From Proteobacteria bacterium UBA6729 (GTDB taxonomy: Bacteria; Pseudomonadota; Gammaproteobacteria; Porifericomitales; Porifericomitaceae): a stretch of DNA of 16,102 nt. The number at the start of each line of letters is the position of its first letter. Position 1 is the stretch's first letter. A program made the translations under genes and the position numbers. Below are positions 15,281-16,102 of the stretch, piece by piece. Below the pieces are notes generated by a model. It saw only the letters and a list, made by a program, of their open reading frames with translations, was not told the origin of the DNA and ran no database searches. The stretch is from contig DKIB01000056.1 of NCBI GenBank assembly GCA_002454015.1, forward strand, positions 1-16,102. The letters run 5' to 3'.

Positions 15281-15365
15281 AGCCCTCCCCGTCACGGTTA
15301 TCCGGCAAGTCAGGAAGATGAGCCGGTCACGACCCAAAACCGTGTTCAGGCAAACCGTGGGGCAG

Positions 15366-15450
15366 TAGACACAGGAGTTTCTCCTTGATGGTACGGATAA
15401 AATACCAGCACTGCCATTGTCTTCAGAGGTACACACGAAGGGGCAGCATA
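15366..15450. other. spacer between the IS remnant and the lipoprotein gene
   Basis: No gene is seen. A small inverted repeat, AGGAG-TTT-CTCCT (15373-15385), has no T-tract on the minus strand, so a terminator for the lipoprotein gene is not evident. Confidence 0.4.
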
Positions 15451-16023
15451 TTATTCGAATTCAATTTCCGTATCTGATACGTAACGATACTTTGGAACAG
15501 CAAGATTGCCAATAAAATGTTGAACCCCCATGGAAGCGAAACGACCAGGTTTAAATTGCCGACCAGCCATATCAAATGACCCCTCAAGACATGGAGAATG
15601 AAACATTCCGGGAGAATAATCAAACTTTCCAGGCATAGGCGAGTTCACCGGCCGTTCCAGTCTTCCTTCAGGTACAAATATAAGGGGGCTGCACCTGGTA
15701 TACGGACCTACATCAAACGCGATAAATACATCACTTCGCACAGCCCGATAACTTTTATCAAGCGAGGACTTTAAATCAGGTTCATATACCTCGCTGTTTA
15801 AACGGCCCAGTCTTTCAATGTCTGCCTGACTTCGACACACTACTAATATACGCTGCCAACTGACATCGACACTATAATGCTTATTATTACTACAATCTAT
15901 TTTCAGGCGAGCTCCAACAGGCGCCTCAGGAGGCCAATTACTGGATGAAGGATCGCATGAAAAACAGGCGGTAATAATTAGCCCGGAAATAATACTCGGT
16001 AGAAAAGAATGTAGTTTCAACAT
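15451..16023 (-). CDS. lipoprotein with a Rieske-type domain that lacks the iron-sulfur ligands
   Basis: The 190-residue protein starts with a lipoprotein signal (hydrophobic run, then ITAC with the lipidated Cys at 20). The rest aligns along the soluble part of the cytochrome bc1 Rieske subunit: VGARLKIDCS, VDVSWQRILVVCRS, SYRAVRSDVFI, VGPYTRCSPLIFVPEG and FHSPCLEGSFDMAGRQFK, then NLAVPKYRYVSDTEIEFE. In real Rieske proteins the boxes are CTHLGC and CPCHGS. Here the ligands are Tyr108 and Arg110 (for Cys and His) and Ser143 and Leu146 (for Cys and His), while the disulfide cysteines Cys111 and Cys145 remain. It should therefore not bind [2Fe-2S]. It is AT-rich unlike the rest of the window, and begins three bases after the stop of an upstream gene. 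Function unknown; a periplasmic binding or inhibitor role is possible. Confidence 0.8.
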   Translation of the reverse strand: MLKLHSFLPSIISGLIITACFSCDPSSSNWPPEAPVGARLKIDCSNNKHYSVDVSWQRILVVCRSQADIERLGRLNSEVYEPDLKSSLDKSYRAVRSDVFIAFDVGPYTRCSPLIFVPEGRLERPVNSPMPGKFDYSPGMFHSPCLEGSFDMAGRQFKPGRFASMGVQHFIGNLAVPKYRYVSDTEIEFE

Positions 16024-16026
16024 CTA

Positions 16027-16102
16027 TTACATACCACAGTCCTTGCAATTCTTATCTGCCCAATCTTCTAAACCGAAGTTTGTCAAAGCAGCGGGCATAA
16101 TT
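16027..16102 (-). CDS. 3' end of an unknown gene (partial)
   Basis: One minus-strand frame is open from the window edge to a TAA at 16029-16027 and encodes IMPAALTNFGLEDWADK followed by NCKDCGM. The tail has a CxxC pair two residues from the end and normal, non-repetitive composition. Its stop is followed by a second stop (TAG) and then immediately by the lipoprotein ATG, so the two look like one operon; an AAGGA lies about 16 bases before that ATG. No family can be named from 24 residues. Confidence 0.5.
   Translation of the reverse strand, partial: IMPAALTNFGLEDWADKNCKDCGM

Larger units (their letters stand above)
14898..15365 (-). mobile_element. internally deleted IS3-family insertion sequence remnant
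   Basis: The ends are imperfect inverted repeats of about 24-26 bases: CTGCCCCCGATTTTCCGG.. at 14898-14921 on the plus strand and CTGCCCCACGGTTTGCCTG.. at 15365-15340 on the minus strand, both ending in ACACGG with most positions shared. Inside, on the minus strand, are the beginning of an orfA-type protein and the end of an orfB-type transposase, which stops close to the inner edge of the left repeat as in IS3 elements. At about 470 bases against about 1.2-1.5 kb for an intact element, the middle (including the DDE catalytic core) is lost. No clear target-site duplication remains. It separates the housekeeping genes from the AT-rich accessory pair. Confidence 0.72.

Noticed and set aside
13828..15282. 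484-residue open frame on the plus strand opposite gltX and the IS remnant
   Set aside because: Very His/Arg/Gln/Pro-rich, spans unrelated features, and lies antisense to a conserved synthetase.
1..16102. CRISPR arrays, rRNA or tRNA genes, and replication origins
   Set aside because: No regularly spaced repeats, no tRNA-like cloverleaf with GGTTCRA and anticodon arms, and no rRNA motifs were seen on either strand by eye.

Overview
The window looks like a chromosomal segment of a fairly GC-rich gammaproteobacterium. It carries the complete rimP-nusA-infB-rbfA-truB translation/transcription operon, an xseB-ispA-folE2 cluster, gltX, aat, a periplasmic retropepsin-like protease and a BtuB-type TonB-dependent receptor. 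Genus cannot be assigned from sequence reading alone; the gene set suggests a free-living or symbiotic proteobacterium from a lineage such as Chromatiales, but that is only an impression. Almost all of the window is compact, GC-rich housekeeping DNA. The last ~650 bases are visibly AT-rich and accessory in character.

Layout, left to right. 1-114: possible 3' end of an unknown gene. 281-2441 (+): metallophosphoesterase, aat and a secreted aspartic protease. 4803-2417 (-): a TonB-dependent cobalamin-type receptor translationally coupled to a small multi-pass membrane protein (DUF6580-like). 4860-7224 (+): xseB (unusual, two tandem XseB domains), ispA and folE2; dxs, often found next to ispA, is absent. 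13223-7221 (-): rimP, nusA, infB, rbfA (short), truB and a half-length mazG, overlapping or nearly abutting throughout and preceded by a promoter and an attenuator-like hairpin. 14754-13381 (-): gltX. 14898-15365: an internally deleted, frameshifted IS3-family insertion sequence whose two terminal inverted repeats are still recognisable. 16102-15451 (-): an AT-rich pair, the 3' end of an unknown gene followed three bases later by a lipoprotein derived from the cytochrome bc1 Rieske protein.

Most notable points. (1) The Rieske-like lipoprotein has lost all four [2Fe-2S] ligands (to Tyr, Arg, Ser and Leu) but kept both disulfide cysteines, so it looks like a Rieske fold reused for a non-redox role. 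Its position behind another AT-rich gene and next to an IS scar suggests a mobile cassette; an effector/immunity-type pair is one speculative reading. (2) XseB is a fused tandem duplication, which would change the stoichiometry of exonuclease VII. (3) Four genes (protease, xseB, folE2, gltX) have a -10-like hexamer ending 6-7 bases before the ATG and no Shine-Dalgarno sequence, implying leaderless mRNAs, whereas several operon-internal genes have good Shine-Dalgarno sites. (4) rbfA and mazG are both shortened, and several gene ends overlap, which points to local compaction.

The core genes work in gene expression: GltX charges tRNA-Glu; RimP and RbfA mature the 30S subunit; NusA controls elongation and termination; IF2 starts translation; TruB makes tRNA pseudouridine-55; Aat tags proteins for N-degron turnover. 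IspA and FolE2 supply isoprenoid and folate/pterin or queuosine precursors, and the receptor/membrane protein pair probably imports a corrinoid.
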